Source of the DNA: Streptomyces olivaceus
GTDB lineage: Bacteria > Actinomycetota > Actinomycetes > Streptomycetales > Streptomycetaceae
Length of the DNA: 64,000 nucleotides
Direction of reading: 5' to 3'
Assembly: GCF_000721235.1 (NCBI RefSeq)
Contig: NZ_JOFH01000017.1
Coordinates: 1 to 64,000, forward strand
The position numbers and the translations under genes are program-made. Of this stretch, positions 28,866-38,254 are shown one piece after another. The stretch's first letter is position 1, and each line of letters starts with the position of its first letter. Under the pieces are notes generated by a model. That model did no database searches. It saw only the letters and a list, made by a program, of their open reading frames with translations, and had not been told where the DNA came from.

Positions 28866-31800
28866 ATGCATGACGACCGCAACCTGGTCGAAGCCCGCCT
28901 CAAGCGCGTCCTCGACGAGCGCGTCCGCCCCGCCCTGTACCCCGAGTCCGTGCCGCTGGACGTGGCGGTCTGGAACGCGCCCGGCGAGCCCGTACCGGTC
29001 GAGGAGGGACTCGCGGCCGAACCCGAGCCGATCGAGGTCGGCGCCCGCTGGGGCGCGCCCTGGGGCACCAGCTGGTTCCGCGTCACCGGCACCGTGCCCG
29101 AGGAGTGGGCCGGGAAGACGGTCGAGGCGGTCCTCGACCTCGGCTTCGACGAGAACATGCCCGGCTTCCAGTGCGAGGGCCTCGTCTACCGGCCCGACGG
29201 CACCCCGGTGAAGGGCCTCAACCCGCGCAACCAGTGGGTGCGGATCGGCGCCCCCGTCGCGGGCGGCGAGCAGGTGCGCCTGCACGTCGAGGCCGCCTCC
29301 AACCCCGTGATCCTCGACTACCACCCCTTCCTGCCCACGCAACTCGGCGACAAGGACACCGCGGGCAGCGAACCGCAGTACACGCTGGCCCGGATGGACC
29401 TCGCCGTCCTGGACGAGACGGTGTGGAACCTCGTGCTCGACCTGGAGGTCCTCGGCGAGCTGATGGCCGAGCTGCCCCTGGAGTCGGGGCGCCGCTGGGA
29501 GATCCTGCGCGCCGTCGACCGGGCGCTGGACGCCATCGACCTCCAGGACGTCAACGGCTCCGCACAGGCCGCCCGTTCCCGTCTCACCGAGGTGCTCTCC
29601 GTCCCCGCCGTCCCCTCCGCGCACCGCATCAGCGCCGTCGGCCACGCGCACATCGACTCGGCGTGGCTGTGGCCGCTGCGCGAGACCGTGCGCAAGGTGG
29701 CCCGCACCACCTCCAACATGACCGCGCTCCTGGAGGACGAGCCGGACTTCGTCTTCGCCATGTCCCAGGCCCAGCAGTGGGCGTGGGTGCGCGACCACCG
29801 GCCCGAGGTGTGGGCGCGGGTCAAGAAGGCCGTGGCCGACGGGCGGTTCGTGCCGGCCGGCGGCATGTGGGTGGAGTCGGACACCAACATGCCCGGCTCG
29901 GAGGCCATGGCCCGGCAGTTCGTGCACGGCAAGCGGTTCTTCCTCGACGAGTTCGGCGTCGAGAACGACGAGGCGTGGCTGCCCGACACGTTCGGCTTCG
30001 CCGCCGGACTGCCGCAGATCATCAAGGCGGCCGGAGCCAAGTACCTGCTCACGCAGAAGATCTCCTGGTCGCAGACGAACAAGTTCCCGCACCACACCTT
30101 CCGCTGGGAGGGCATCGACGGCACCCGGATCTTCACGCACTTCCCGCCCGTCGACACCTACAACTGCTCGATGAAGGGCAGCGAGATCGCCCACGCGGCG
30201 AAGAACTTCAAGGACAAGGGCGTCGCCCGGCACTCCCTCGCCCCCACCGGCTGGGGCGACGGAGGCGGCGGCACCACCCGCGAGATGGTCGCCAAGGCGG
30301 CCCGGCTGCGCGACCTCGAAGGCTCGGCGACCGTCGAGTGGGAGACCCCGGCGGCCTTCTTCGAGAAGGCCGAGGCCGAGAACCCCGAGCCGCCGGTCTG
30401 GGTCGGCGAGCTCTACCTCGAACTGCACCGCGCCACCCTGACCAGCCAGGCCAGGACCAAGCAGGGCAACCGGCGCAGCGAGCACCTGCTGCGGGAGGCC
30501 GAGCTGTGGGCGGCCACGGCGGCCGTGCGGGCCGGGTTCCCCTACCCGTACGACGACCTGGACCGCATCTGGAAGACGGTCCTGCTGCACCAGTTCCACG
30601 ACATCCTGCCCGGCTCCTCCATCGCCTGGGTGCACCGCGAGGCCCGCGCGACCTACGACCGCGTCGCCGGGGAACTGGACGCGATCATCGACGCCGCCCA
30701 GCGCGCCCTGGCCGGCGAGGGCGACACCCCGCTGGTCTTCAACTCCGCCCCGCACGCGCGGGCCGGGATCGGGGCGGGCGCCGCCGCGGCCCCCGCCGCC
30801 GGCACCGGCACCGAGCGCACCGACAGGCCCGGCGGCGGACACGTCCTGGACAACGGCCTGCTGCGGGTCGAGATCGACGCACGCGGCCTGGTCGTCTCGG
30901 CGTACGACATCGCGGCCGACCGCGAGACCGTCGCGCCGGGCGGGGCGGGCAACCTGCTGCAGCTGCACCCCGACTTCCCGAACATGTGGGACGCCTGGGA
31001 CGTCGACGAGTTCTACCGCAACACCGTCACCGACCTCACCGACGCCGACGAGGTCGCCCCCGGCGACGACGGCGCCTCGGTGCGCGTCGTGCGCTCCTTC
31101 GGTTCCTCCCGGGTCACCCAGCTGCTGACGCTGGTGCCGGGGGAGCGGAGGCTGGAGGTGGACACCGAGGTCGACTGGCACGAGACGGAGAAGTTCCTCA
31201 AGCTCGCCTTCCCCGTCGACGTGCACGCCGAACGGTACGCGTCCGAGACCCAGTTCGGGCACTTCCACCGGCCCACCCACACCAACACCAGCTGGGAGGC
31301 CGCCAAGTTCGAGGCCTGCAACCACCGCTTCGTCCACCTGGAGGAACCCGGCTGGGGCGTCGCCGTGGTCAACGACTCCACGTACGGCCACGACGTCACC
31401 CGCACCGTCCGCACCGACGGCGACCAGGGCACGACGACCACCGTGCGGGTCTCCCTGCTGCGCGCCCCGCGCTTCCCCGACCCCGAGACCGACCAGGGCG
31501 TGCACCGCTTCCGGCACGCGCTGCTGCCCGGCGCGGGCATCGGCGACGCCGTGCGCGAGGGCTGGCGGATCAACCTGCCCGAGCGGCACGTCAGCGGCGC
31601 CGGCGAGGTCGCGCCGCTCGTCTCCGTGGACCGGGACGCGGTCGTCGTCACCGCCGTCAAGCTCGCCGACGACGGCAGCGGCGACGTCGTGGTCCGCTTC
31701 CACGAGGCCCACGGCGGCCGGGCAGGCGCCACTCTCACGGCCGGCTTCCCGGTCGCGGGCGTCGCGGTCACCGACCTGCTGGAACGCCCGCTCACCGGCC

Positions 31801-31889
31801 AGGAGAACGCCGTGGAGGCCGACGGCGGGCGGATCGCCGTACGGCTGCGGCCGTTCCAGCTGATGACCCTGCGGTTCACGCGCGCGTAG
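28866..31889 (+). CDS. GH38 alpha-mannosidase
   Basis: 1007 residues, full family length, with no signal peptide, so cytosolic. The Zn-binding motif is GHAHIDSAWLWPLRET near residue 259, and the nucleophile Asp is in AWLPDTFGFAAG near 372. HQFHDILPGSSIAW near 580 carries a further metal His. The C-terminal beta domains run to LRPFQLMTLRFTRA. It releases mannose from alpha-linked mannosides. It lies 137 bp after the GH5-like gene and is the last gene of the operon. The stretch 755-765 (GAGAAAAPAAGTGT-like) is a low-complexity linker. Confidence 0.95.
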   Translation: MHDDRNLVEARLKRVLDERVRPALYPESVPLDVAVWNAPGEPVPVEEGLAAEPEPIEVGARWGAPWGTSWFRVTGTVPEEWAGKTVEAVLDLGFDENMPGFQCEGLVYRPDGTPVKGLNPRNQWVRIGAPVAGGEQVRLHVEAASNPVILDYHPFLPTQLGDKDTAGSEPQYTLARMDLAVLDETVWNLVLDLEVLGELMAELPLESGRRWEILRAVDRALDAIDLQDVNGSAQAARSRLTEVLSVPAVPSAHRISAVGHAHIDSAWLWPLRETVRKVARTTSNMTALLEDEPDFVFAMSQAQQWAWVRDHRPEVWARVKKAVADGRFVPAGGMWVESDTNMPGSEAMARQFVHGKRFFLDEFGVENDEAWLPDTFGFAAGLPQIIKAAGAKYLLTQKISWSQTNKFPHHTFRWEGIDGTRIFTHFPPVDTYNCSMKGSEIAHAAKNFKDKGVARHSLAPTGWGDGGGGTTREMVAKAARLRDLEGSATVEWETPAAFFEKAEAENPEPPVWVGELYLELHRATLTSQARTKQGNRRSEHLLREAELWAATAAVRAGFPYPYDDLDRIWKTVLLHQFHDILPGSSIAWVHREARATYDRVAGELDAIIDAAQRALAGEGDTPLVFNSAPHARAGIGAGAAAAPAAGTGTERTDRPGGGHVLDNGLLRVEIDARGLVVSAYDIAADRETVAPGGAGNLLQLHPDFPNMWDAWDVDEFYRNTVTDLTDADEVAPGDDGASVRVVRSFGSSRVTQLLTLVPGERRLEVDTEVDWHETEKFLKLAFPVDVHAERYASETQFGHFHRPTHTNTSWEAAKFEACNHRFVHLEEPGWGVAVVNDSTYGHDVTRTVRTDGDQGTTTTVRVSLLRAPRFPDPETDQGVHRFRHALLPGAGIGDAVREGWRINLPERHVSGAGEVAPLVSVDRDAVVVTAVKLADDGSGDVVVRFHEAHGGRAGATLTAGFPVAGVAVTDLLERPLTGQENAVEADGGRIAVRLRPFQLMTLRFTRA

Positions 31890-31912
31890 CGCCCCACGCC
31901 CGGCCCCGGGGC

Positions 31913-31941
31913 CCCGGCTCGCGCGAAGACGCCGAGCCGGG
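31913..31941. terminator. Bidirectional hairpin between GH38 and LMF-like genes
   Basis: A 9-bp perfect stem CCCGGCTCG / CGAGCCGGG with an 11-nt loop between the convergent mannosidase and membrane-protein genes. There is no T tract. Confidence 0.55.
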
Positions 31942-31952
31942 CCCCCGCGCGG

Positions 31953-33374
31953 CTACGAGCGATCCGGCGCCCCGGTCAGCCGGGTCGGCGGCAGGTACTC
32001 CCGCACGTACGTCCGCTCCCAGCACGCCCCCGTCTCCCGCAGCTCCCGCCACGTCGTGTACCGGTACCGGAACAGCCGGGCGCGCACGAACCGCGGCGGG
32101 GCGCCGGGCGGGAAGGGCGAGCGGCGCAGCAGCCGCAGGGTGGCGCGGTCGTCCTCCAGGAGCCGTTCCGCGAAGGTGGCGAACCACGGTCCCGCGTACG
32201 CGGGCGACAGCGCGGCGAACCACATCATCCAGTCGAGCCGCAGGTGGTACGGCGCGAACTGGCGCGGCCAGCGCCGCGGATCACCGGGTTTCCCCCTGAA
32301 CTCGTACTCCCGCCAGTCCCCGTCCTCGCGGGGCGCCTCGTCGGCCGTGCCCTCGACCACCACCTCGTGGCGGACCCGGCTGACGGAGCCGAAGGCACCG
32401 TAGGTGTTGACCAGGTGCAGCGAGTCGAAGGAGCGGTTCATCACCTGGCGGCGGGAGACCATGTTGCGCACCGGCCGGTGGCTGAGGAACAGCAGCAGCG
32501 CCGCCACCGCCAGGACCACGACCTCGTACCAGAGCGGCGCGGCGGCCGCGGACGGCGGATCGGCCGGGTACCGCACCACCGACAGTGCCAGCACGACGGT
32601 GATCCAGTTCAGCCAGGAGAAGTTGCCCGACAGCACCAGCCACAGCTGCGTCGCGATCATCAGCGCGGCGGCGACCGTCGCCACGGGCTGCGGGGTGAAC
32701 AGCAGGAACGGCACGACGAGCTGCGTGACGTGGTTCGCGGCCACCTCGACCCGGTGCAGGGGGCGGGGGAGGTGATGGAAGAACCAGCTCAGCGGGCCCG
32801 GCATCGGCTGCGTCTCGTGGTGGTGGTCCAGACAGGTCAGCTTCCGCCAGCACGCGTCGCCGCGCATCTTGATCAGCCCCGCCCCGAACTCCACCCGGAA
32901 CAGCAGCCAGCGCAGCAGGAACAGGACCACGACCGGCGGCGCCACCTCGTCGTTGCCGAGGAAGACGGCGACGAACCCCGTCTCGAGGAGCAGCGACTCC
33001 CAGCCGAACGAGTACCAGGTCTGTCCGACATTGACGATCGACAGGTACAGCGCCCACGGCACCAGCCACAGCAGCATCGCGCCCCACAGGGGCAGCAGCG
33101 AGTCGAGACCCGCGACCAGCGCCGCCGACACCGCGCAGCCCGCCCAGGCGCAGCCGGCGAAGAGCCGGTCGGAGTAGCGCCACTGGAACAGGCTCGGCGC
33201 CCGCCGGAACGGCACCCGCTCCACGAAGCGGGGCACGGGTGTCAGGCCCCGCTCGCCCAGCAGCGCCCGGAACTGCAGGGCCGCCGTCAGGAACGCGACC
33301 AGGTACACGACGGCGAGGGCCCGCTGGAAGACCAGCCGGGCCAGCCAGTAGTCGGGTGCGGTGAACCACTCCAC
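31953..33374 (-). CDS. Lipase maturation factor (LMF1)-like membrane protein
   Basis: 473 residues from a GTG with GAGGAG 7 nt upstream; the 125 codons open before it lack similarity. Eight or more membrane segments run from ARLVFQRALAVVYLVAFLTA onwards. FGWESLLLETGFVAVFLG and RWLLFRVEFGAGLIKMRGD with LTCLDHHHETQPMPGPLSWF are the strongly conserved LMF blocks. The C-terminal soluble part has LVNTYGAFGSVSRVRHEVVV and RLDWMMWFAALSP. Eukaryotic LMF1 helps lipases fold in the ER; the bacterial role is unknown. It is divergent from a signalling phosphatase, with about 150 bp between the starts. Confidence 0.88.
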   Translation of the reverse strand: MEWFTAPDYWLARLVFQRALAVVYLVAFLTAALQFRALLGERGLTPVPRFVERVPFRRAPSLFQWRYSDRLFAGCAWAGCAVSAALVAGLDSLLPLWGAMLLWLVPWALYLSIVNVGQTWYSFGWESLLLETGFVAVFLGNDEVAPPVVVLFLLRWLLFRVEFGAGLIKMRGDACWRKLTCLDHHHETQPMPGPLSWFFHHLPRPLHRVEVAANHVTQLVVPFLLFTPQPVATVAAALMIATQLWLVLSGNFSWLNWITVVLALSVVRYPADPPSAAAAPLWYEVVVLAVAALLLFLSHRPVRNMVSRRQVMNRSFDSLHLVNTYGAFGSVSRVRHEVVVEGTADEAPREDGDWREYEFRGKPGDPRRWPRQFAPYHLRLDWMMWFAALSPAYAGPWFATFAERLLEDDRATLRLLRRSPFPPGAPPRFVRARLFRYRYTTWRELRETGACWERTYVREYLPPTRLTGAPDRS

Positions 33375-33525
33375 GGACGGGCTCCTCTCGTACCCGCTCC
33401 GTGTACCCGCCCCGGCGGCGAGGCCCTCCTCCGGCCGTCCGGCGGGCCGGGAGCCGAGGACGCGGACGGCCGGTCCGGCGGACCAGGAGTCGAAGATTCC
33501 GACAAATCCTGGCAAGGTGGGGTTC

Positions 33526-35616
33526 ATGTCTGATCGGGCAGCGAGTGCCCTGTCACTCCCGGACGACTGGCCCGCCCACCCGGACCCGATCCTGGCGCTC
33601 AACCGCATGGGCAGCTTCGACTGGGACCTGGACGCCGGGCTGTTCCACATGGACGCGCAGGCCCACGAGGTGTTCGACCTGAGCCCGGAGGAGTACGACG
33701 GGCGCGTGGAGTCGCTGTCGGCGCGCGTCCCCACGGCGGAGAGCCGCCGCATGGACGTCATCGTGGCCCAGGCGCTGAAGGACGGCAGCGAGAACTACGG
33801 CACCTACTTCCGCCTGCGCCGCCGCGACGGCACCCTGCGCTGGGCCCGCACCCAGGGCTACATCCGGCGCGACGAGACCGGCCGGCCGCGCAGGATCATC
33901 GGCATCGTCCGCGACGCGACCCAGGAGATCGACGACATCGCGGCAGGGCGCGAGCAGGCCGCCCAGGACGAGGCCGGCCGGCGGCTCACCAACGTCGTCC
34001 AGCTCGCCACCGCCGCCCTCGCGCACGCCCGCACGGTGGACGACGTCATCGACGTCCTGCGGGACACCCACGGCCTTCCCCGGCTGGGCGCCACGAGCCT
34101 GGTCATGGGCCTGGTCGAGGCCGGCCGCATCCGGCTGGTCGCCGACGGGCCCGAGAACAGCTTCGTCCCCGGCACCCGGATCACCAGGATCGACGAGCCC
34201 TACCCGATGAGCGAGGCCGTACGGACCCTCAGCCCCCGGTTCATCGAGTCGCCGCAGGAGTTCGCCGAGCGCTACCCCGGGCTGTGGAAGGACATCACCC
34301 ACCTCGACATCACCGCCGCCGCCTACCTGCCCCTGATCGCCCAGGCGCGGCCGATCGGCGCCGTCGGGCTGCTCTACAGCGACCGGCACGGATTCTCCGC
34401 CGAGGACCGCAACGTCCTGGTCGCGCTCGGCAGCGGCATCGCGCAGAGCCTGCAGCGGGCCATGCTCTACGAACAGGAACTGGACCTCGCCGAGGGCCTC
34501 CAGCAGGCCATGCTGCCGCGCACCATCCCCAGCGTGCCCGGCTGCGACGTCGCCGTCCGCTACCGCGCCGCCTCGATCTCCGGCGCCGTGGGGCGGGACA
34601 TCGGCGGCGACTGGTACGACGTGATCCCGCTGCCCGGCGGGCGCGTCGGCGCCGTCATCGGCGACGTCCAGGGACACGACACGCACGCCGCCGCCGTGAT
34701 GGGGCAGCTGCGGATCGTGCTGCGCGCCTACGCGGCCGAGGGGCATCCGCCGGCCACCGTGATGGCGCGGGCCTCCGTCTTCCTGCACGAGCTGGACACC
34801 GACCGCTTCGCGACCTGCCTGTACGCCGAGGCGGACCTGGGCACAGGGGTGCTCCAGGTGGTCCGCGCCGGGCACATCGACCCCCTGCTGCGCTCCGGCG
34901 ACGGCACCTGCCGCCACGTCCGCGTCGAGGGCGGGCTGCCGCTCGGCCTGTCCGCCGAGTTCGGGCGCCTCGCCTATCCCGTCGCCACCCTGGAACTGGA
35001 CCCGGGCAACACCCTGCTCCTGTGCACCGACGGCCTGGTCGAGCAGCCCGGCGCCGACCTCGACGAGGGGATGCAGGTCCTCACGGCGCTGATCACCTCC
35101 GGGCCGCAGGACGTCCGGGACCTGGCCGACCGGCTCATCGACGTGGCCGACGAGCGGCGCGGCGACGACGACGTGGCCCTGCTCCTGCTGCGCCGGCACG
35201 GGCTGGGCGCCCCCCGGACCTTCGGCCGGGTCCAGCAGCACGTGCGCCCGGGCGACCCGGAGGCCCTCACCGAGGCCCGGCACATGATCCGCGCCGCCGT
35301 CCGGTCCTGGGGCGCGGCCGGCCAGAGCGACGAGATCGAACTGGTCGCCGACGAGCTGATGACCAATGCCCTCATGCACACCGAGGGCTCGGCGATCGTC
35401 ACCCTGCGGCTGCTGACCGGCACCGACCGGCGGCTGCGGGCCGAGGTCGAGGACCTCTCCAGCGCCCTGCCGCGCCGCCGGGAGGCCGGGGACGACGGGG
35501 TCTCCGGGCGGGGCCTGCTGCTGGTCGAGACGCTCGCCGACGTGTGGGGCGTGGAGGCGCGCGGCGGCGGCAAGGTGGTGTGGGCGGAGTTCGTGGTGGG
35601 CCACGGCGAGGGCTGA
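33526..35616 (+). CDS. PAS-GAF-PP2C(SpoIIE)-HATPase signalling phosphatase
   Basis: 696 residues from ATG 33526 behind AAGGTGGGG. Order: PAS sensor (about 15-125, ending RRIIGIVRDATQEIDD), GAF (about 160-310), then the PP2C phosphatase (about 325-545). In the latter, LAEGLQQAMLP and DIGGDWYDVIPLPGGR hold metal Asp residues, with VIGDVQGHD and LLCTDGLVE following. Last is a HATPase_c_2 kinase domain (about 565-690; LVADELMTNALMHTEG, GVSGRGLLLVETLADVWG). Such proteins control partner-switching anti-sigma cascades by phosphorylating or dephosphorylating STAS antagonists. No sigma or STAS gene is next to it. The kinase domain resembles the fragment at the left edge of the window. Confidence 0.92.
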   Translation: MSDRAASALSLPDDWPAHPDPILALNRMGSFDWDLDAGLFHMDAQAHEVFDLSPEEYDGRVESLSARVPTAESRRMDVIVAQALKDGSENYGTYFRLRRRDGTLRWARTQGYIRRDETGRPRRIIGIVRDATQEIDDIAAGREQAAQDEAGRRLTNVVQLATAALAHARTVDDVIDVLRDTHGLPRLGATSLVMGLVEAGRIRLVADGPENSFVPGTRITRIDEPYPMSEAVRTLSPRFIESPQEFAERYPGLWKDITHLDITAAAYLPLIAQARPIGAVGLLYSDRHGFSAEDRNVLVALGSGIAQSLQRAMLYEQELDLAEGLQQAMLPRTIPSVPGCDVAVRYRAASISGAVGRDIGGDWYDVIPLPGGRVGAVIGDVQGHDTHAAAVMGQLRIVLRAYAAEGHPPATVMARASVFLHELDTDRFATCLYAEADLGTGVLQVVRAGHIDPLLRSGDGTCRHVRVEGGLPLGLSAEFGRLAYPVATLELDPGNTLLLCTDGLVEQPGADLDEGMQVLTALITSGPQDVRDLADRLIDVADERRGDDDVALLLLRRHGLGAPRTFGRVQQHVRPGDPEALTEARHMIRAAVRSWGAAGQSDEIELVADELMTNALMHTEGSAIVTLRLLTGTDRRLRAEVEDLSSALPRRREAGDDGVSGRGLLLVETLADVWGVEARGGGKVVWAEFVVGHGEG

Positions 35617-35684
35617 GGCGCCGGAGCGGCGGCACGGGCGGAGGGCCCGGTGCGGCCCGGGACGGTGGGTGCGGGTCCCGGTGC

Positions 35685-35780
35685 GGTGCACGACGGGCGG
35701 GTACTGGGCCGGGTCCGGTGCACGACGGGCGGGTACTGGGCCGGGTCCGGTGCACGACGGGCGGGTGCGGGGCCCGGTCC
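35685..35780 (+). repeat. Three 32-bp tandem repeats before fpg
   Basis: Two exact 32-bp copies at 35685-35716 and 35717-35748, each beginning GGTGCACGACGGGCGGGTAC, and a diverged third copy at 35749-35780. They fill the 200-bp gap between the phosphatase and the glycosylase. The third copy ends about 36 bp before the fpg start, so the array overlaps its likely promoter. Confidence 0.9.
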
Positions 35781-35816
35781 GGTGGCGTTGTCGGTGGCCG
35801 GTGGCACCCTGGACGT

Positions 35817-36680
35817 ATGCCAGAACTGCCCGAGGTCGAGGCGCTCCGCGACTTCCTGACCGAGCACCTCGCCGGGCGCGAGGTCGTCCGCGTCCTGCCC
35901 GTGGCGATCAGCGTCCTGAAGACGTACGACCCTCCGCTCACCGCGCTGGAGGGCCGGCGCGTGGCCGCCGTGCGCCGGCACGGCAAGTTCCTCGACGTCG
36001 AGACGGCCGGGGGCCCGCACCTGGTGACCCACCTGGCCCGGGCCGGCTGGCTGCACTGGAAGGACAGCCTGCCCAGCGGCCTGCCCAAGCCCGGCAAGGG
36101 CCCCCTGGCGCTGCGCGTCGCCCTGGAGAACGGCGCGGGCTTCGACCTCACGGAGGCGGGCACGCAGAAGCGGCTCGCGGTGTACGTCGTGACCGACCCG
36201 GGGCAGGTGCCGGGCGTCGCCCGGCTGGGACCCGACCCGCTCGCGGACGACTTCGACGAGGCGCGCTTCGCCGCCCTCCTGGCGGGCGAGCGGCGGCAGC
36301 TCAAGGGCGCCCTGCGGGACCAGAGCCTGATCGCGGGCGTGGGCAACGCCTACAGCGACGAGATCCTGCACGCGGCGAGGATGTCGCCGTTCAGACTCGC
36401 CTCCTCGCTCACCGGTGAGGAGACCGCGCGGCTGTACGCGGCCCTGCGCGACACGCTCACCGGAGCCGTCGAGCGCTCCCGGGGCATCGCCGCCGGGCGG
36501 CTGAAGGCCGAGAAGAAGAGCGGGCTGCGGGTCCACGGCCGTACCGGTGAGCCCTGCCCGGTCTGCGGCGACACGGTCCGCGAGGTCTCCTTCAGCGACT
36601 CCTCGCTCCAGTACTGCCCGACCTGCCAGACCGGCGGGAAGCCGCTGGCCGACCGGAGGCTGTCCCGGCTGCTGAAGTGA
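35817..36680 (+). CDS. Fpg/Nei-family DNA glycosylase
   Basis: 287 residues from MPELPEVEALRDFL. Removal of the initiator Met leaves the catalytic Pro1 and Glu2. RRHGKFLDVE carries the conserved Lys, THLARAGWLHW follows, and the helix-two-turn-helix is QSLIAGVGNAYSDEILHAAR. The zinc finger at the C terminus is CPVC ... CPTCQTGGKPLADRR. It excises oxidised bases such as 8-oxoguanine or oxidised pyrimidines and nicks the DNA. It is more likely an actinobacterial Nei/Fpg paralogue than the main mutM, judged from the motif MTHL replaced by VTHL. There is no clear ribosome site, so a leaderless transcript is possible. Confidence 0.92.
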   Translation: MPELPEVEALRDFLTEHLAGREVVRVLPVAISVLKTYDPPLTALEGRRVAAVRRHGKFLDVETAGGPHLVTHLARAGWLHWKDSLPSGLPKPGKGPLALRVALENGAGFDLTEAGTQKRLAVYVVTDPGQVPGVARLGPDPLADDFDEARFAALLAGERRQLKGALRDQSLIAGVGNAYSDEILHAARMSPFRLASSLTGEETARLYAALRDTLTGAVERSRGIAAGRLKAEKKSGLRVHGRTGEPCPVCGDTVREVSFSDSSLQYCPTCQTGGKPLADRRLSRLLK

Positions 36681-36716
36681 CGGCGGGCTCCGGTGCGGCG
36701 CCCGCCGCACCGCCGG

Positions 36717-37379
36717 TCATCCGGTCGGCAGCGTCACCAGGTGATCGCCCTGAGCCGTCCGCACCTCGTAGTGGTCGATCTGGTCCGGATGGAGGGCGGC
36801 GCCGCCCCGCATGGTGTTCGACCCCTCGTCCTGCCCGGGCACGGTCCAGCTGGTGACCGTCGTCTCCGTGCCGTCCCGGCCCACGGCGACCAGCCGGCAC
36901 GAGCGCGGACCCGCTCCGTCCCGGACCTCGACCCGCACATCGGTGCCCCAGTCCTCGTCCGCGGCCGTGAGCCGCGCCCACACCCCGGACCGCTCGTCGG
37001 TCGCGGTCGTGGTCGCGGTGACCGGCGCCTCCGGGCCGCCCTGGCCCGCCCAGAGCACGGCACCCGGTCCGGCCACCGCGCAGACGACCGCGGCGGCCAC
37101 GGCGTACAGCAGCCGCCTGCGTCCGGTCCGCCCGCGTGCCGCCACCTCGGACAGCATGCGGTCGAGCAGGCGGGGCCCGGCCTTGGCCACGGGGTGCACG
37201 AGACGCGGGGTCGCGCTGCGGTACAGCATCAACTGGCGGGCGGCAGGGCCGAATTCGGTCACCTGGACGGCGCAGCTGGGGCATTCCATGAGGTGGTCCT
37301 CGAAACGGAAGGCCTCCGCCTCGTCCAGCACGCCGAGCGCGTAGGCGCCGACGTCACGATGCCTTTCCAGGGACCTCAT
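36717..37379 (-). CDS. Zn-binding anti-sigma factor (zf-HC2), membrane anchored
   Basis: 220 residues. The N-terminal ASD has EDHLMECPSCAVQV (H-x3-C-x2-C). A single membrane segment (YAVAAAVVCAVAGPGAVLWA) is near residues 91-110. The outer C-terminal domain ends with a beta-rich module (TTVTSWTVPGQDEG, HYEVRTAQGDHLVTLP). It should bind and silence the ECF sigma factor encoded upstream at 38255-38821 until an envelope or redox signal. A 218-bp gap and an unrelated gene separate it from the sigma gene on the same strand, so it has room for its own promoter. Confidence 0.88.
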   Translation of the reverse strand: MRSLERHRDVGAYALGVLDEAEAFRFEDHLMECPSCAVQVTEFGPAARQLMLYRSATPRLVHPVAKAGPRLLDRMLSEVAARGRTGRRRLLYAVAAAVVCAVAGPGAVLWAGQGGPEAPVTATTTATDERSGVWARLTAADEDWGTDVRVEVRDGAGPRSCRLVAVGRDGTETTVTSWTVPGQDEGSNTMRGGAALHPDQIDHYEVRTAQGDHLVTLPTG

Positions 37380-37597
37380 GCCGAATCCTCGTGCCTTTGG
37401 GTGCGGGTGGGGTTACTCCTTGCTCCCACCCGTACGCGCCCGACAGTCGAATCACTCAAGCCGCGACCGAATCGCAACCAAGGTGTCCGGAGCGGCGGAA
37501 ACCGCGGATCGGCCGGCCCCCGGAGAAGTCGCCGAGGACGTGGTCGAGGACGTTCGCGCGCCGGGTCCCGGGGACGTCTCCGTACCGGTCCGGACGG

Positions 37598-38113
37598 TCA
37601 GAACAGATGGATGGCGAGATGCCCCAGCGGCAGCCCCAGCTGCCACGCGGGCGTCCAGACCTTCGGCCCCTCGTCCTCCCCGCCCGCGGCGGCGCCGCCG
37701 GGCACCGCGTTCAGGTCCGGGGCGAGCAGCTCGGTCTCCTGGAGCCAGCGCCAGGCCGCCCCGGCCAGATCCAGGTCCGGCGAGTGCCGGCCGGCGGCGA
37801 CCGCGTCGGCCGTGACCTCGGCCAGCCGACCGCGCACCCACTCCTGCCAGGGCTGGTCGTAGGCCGTCAGCGACAGCCAGGTCTCCAGGTGGGTGACGAC
37901 CCGGACGCCGCCCAGCTCGTTCTCGGTGTCGGACAGGAAGACGGTCAGCGCCAGCGCGTCGCGTCCGGCGCGGAACTCGAAGGACGTCGGCGGCATCAGG
38001 TCGCCGGTCCGCAGCAACTCGTCGGCGATGTACTCGGCGTAGAACCACGCCATCGGAACGGCCGGCTCGCCCCCGCCCGTACCGTCCGTGCTCTCGTGCC
38101 CTCTGTGCAGCAT
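37598..38113 (-). CDS. Conserved-looking protein of unknown function
   Basis: 171 residues if begun at MLHRGHESTDG (ATG 38113, with a purine-rich AGGAAGGG run before it); the open frame extends to 38161. The chain is soluble, with acidic and Trp-rich stretches such as MAWFYAEYIADELLRTGDLM, LETWLSLTAYDQPWQEWV and VWTPAWQLGLPLGHLAIHLF. No domain is recognised. It lies between a sigma gene and its probable anti-sigma gene on the same strand, so a role in that module is possible but unsupported. Confidence 0.7.
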   Translation of the reverse strand: MLHRGHESTDGTGGGEPAVPMAWFYAEYIADELLRTGDLMPPTSFEFRAGRDALALTVFLSDTENELGGVRVVTHLETWLSLTAYDQPWQEWVRGRLAEVTADAVAAGRHSPDLDLAGAAWRWLQETELLAPDLNAVPGGAAAGGEDEGPKVWTPAWQLGLPLGHLAIHLF

Positions 38114-38254
38114 CCCTTCCTGCCTTCCTCCGGTGCGCGCGCGTCGCCCGACCCGGGTCATGGGCCCCCGTCCGGAACACGGATGAGGACAGCCGATTAC
38201 CCAACCGGGGTCCCGGGCAAGGCACTTTGCGGAGGCTTGACCAAAGGGTCGGTT

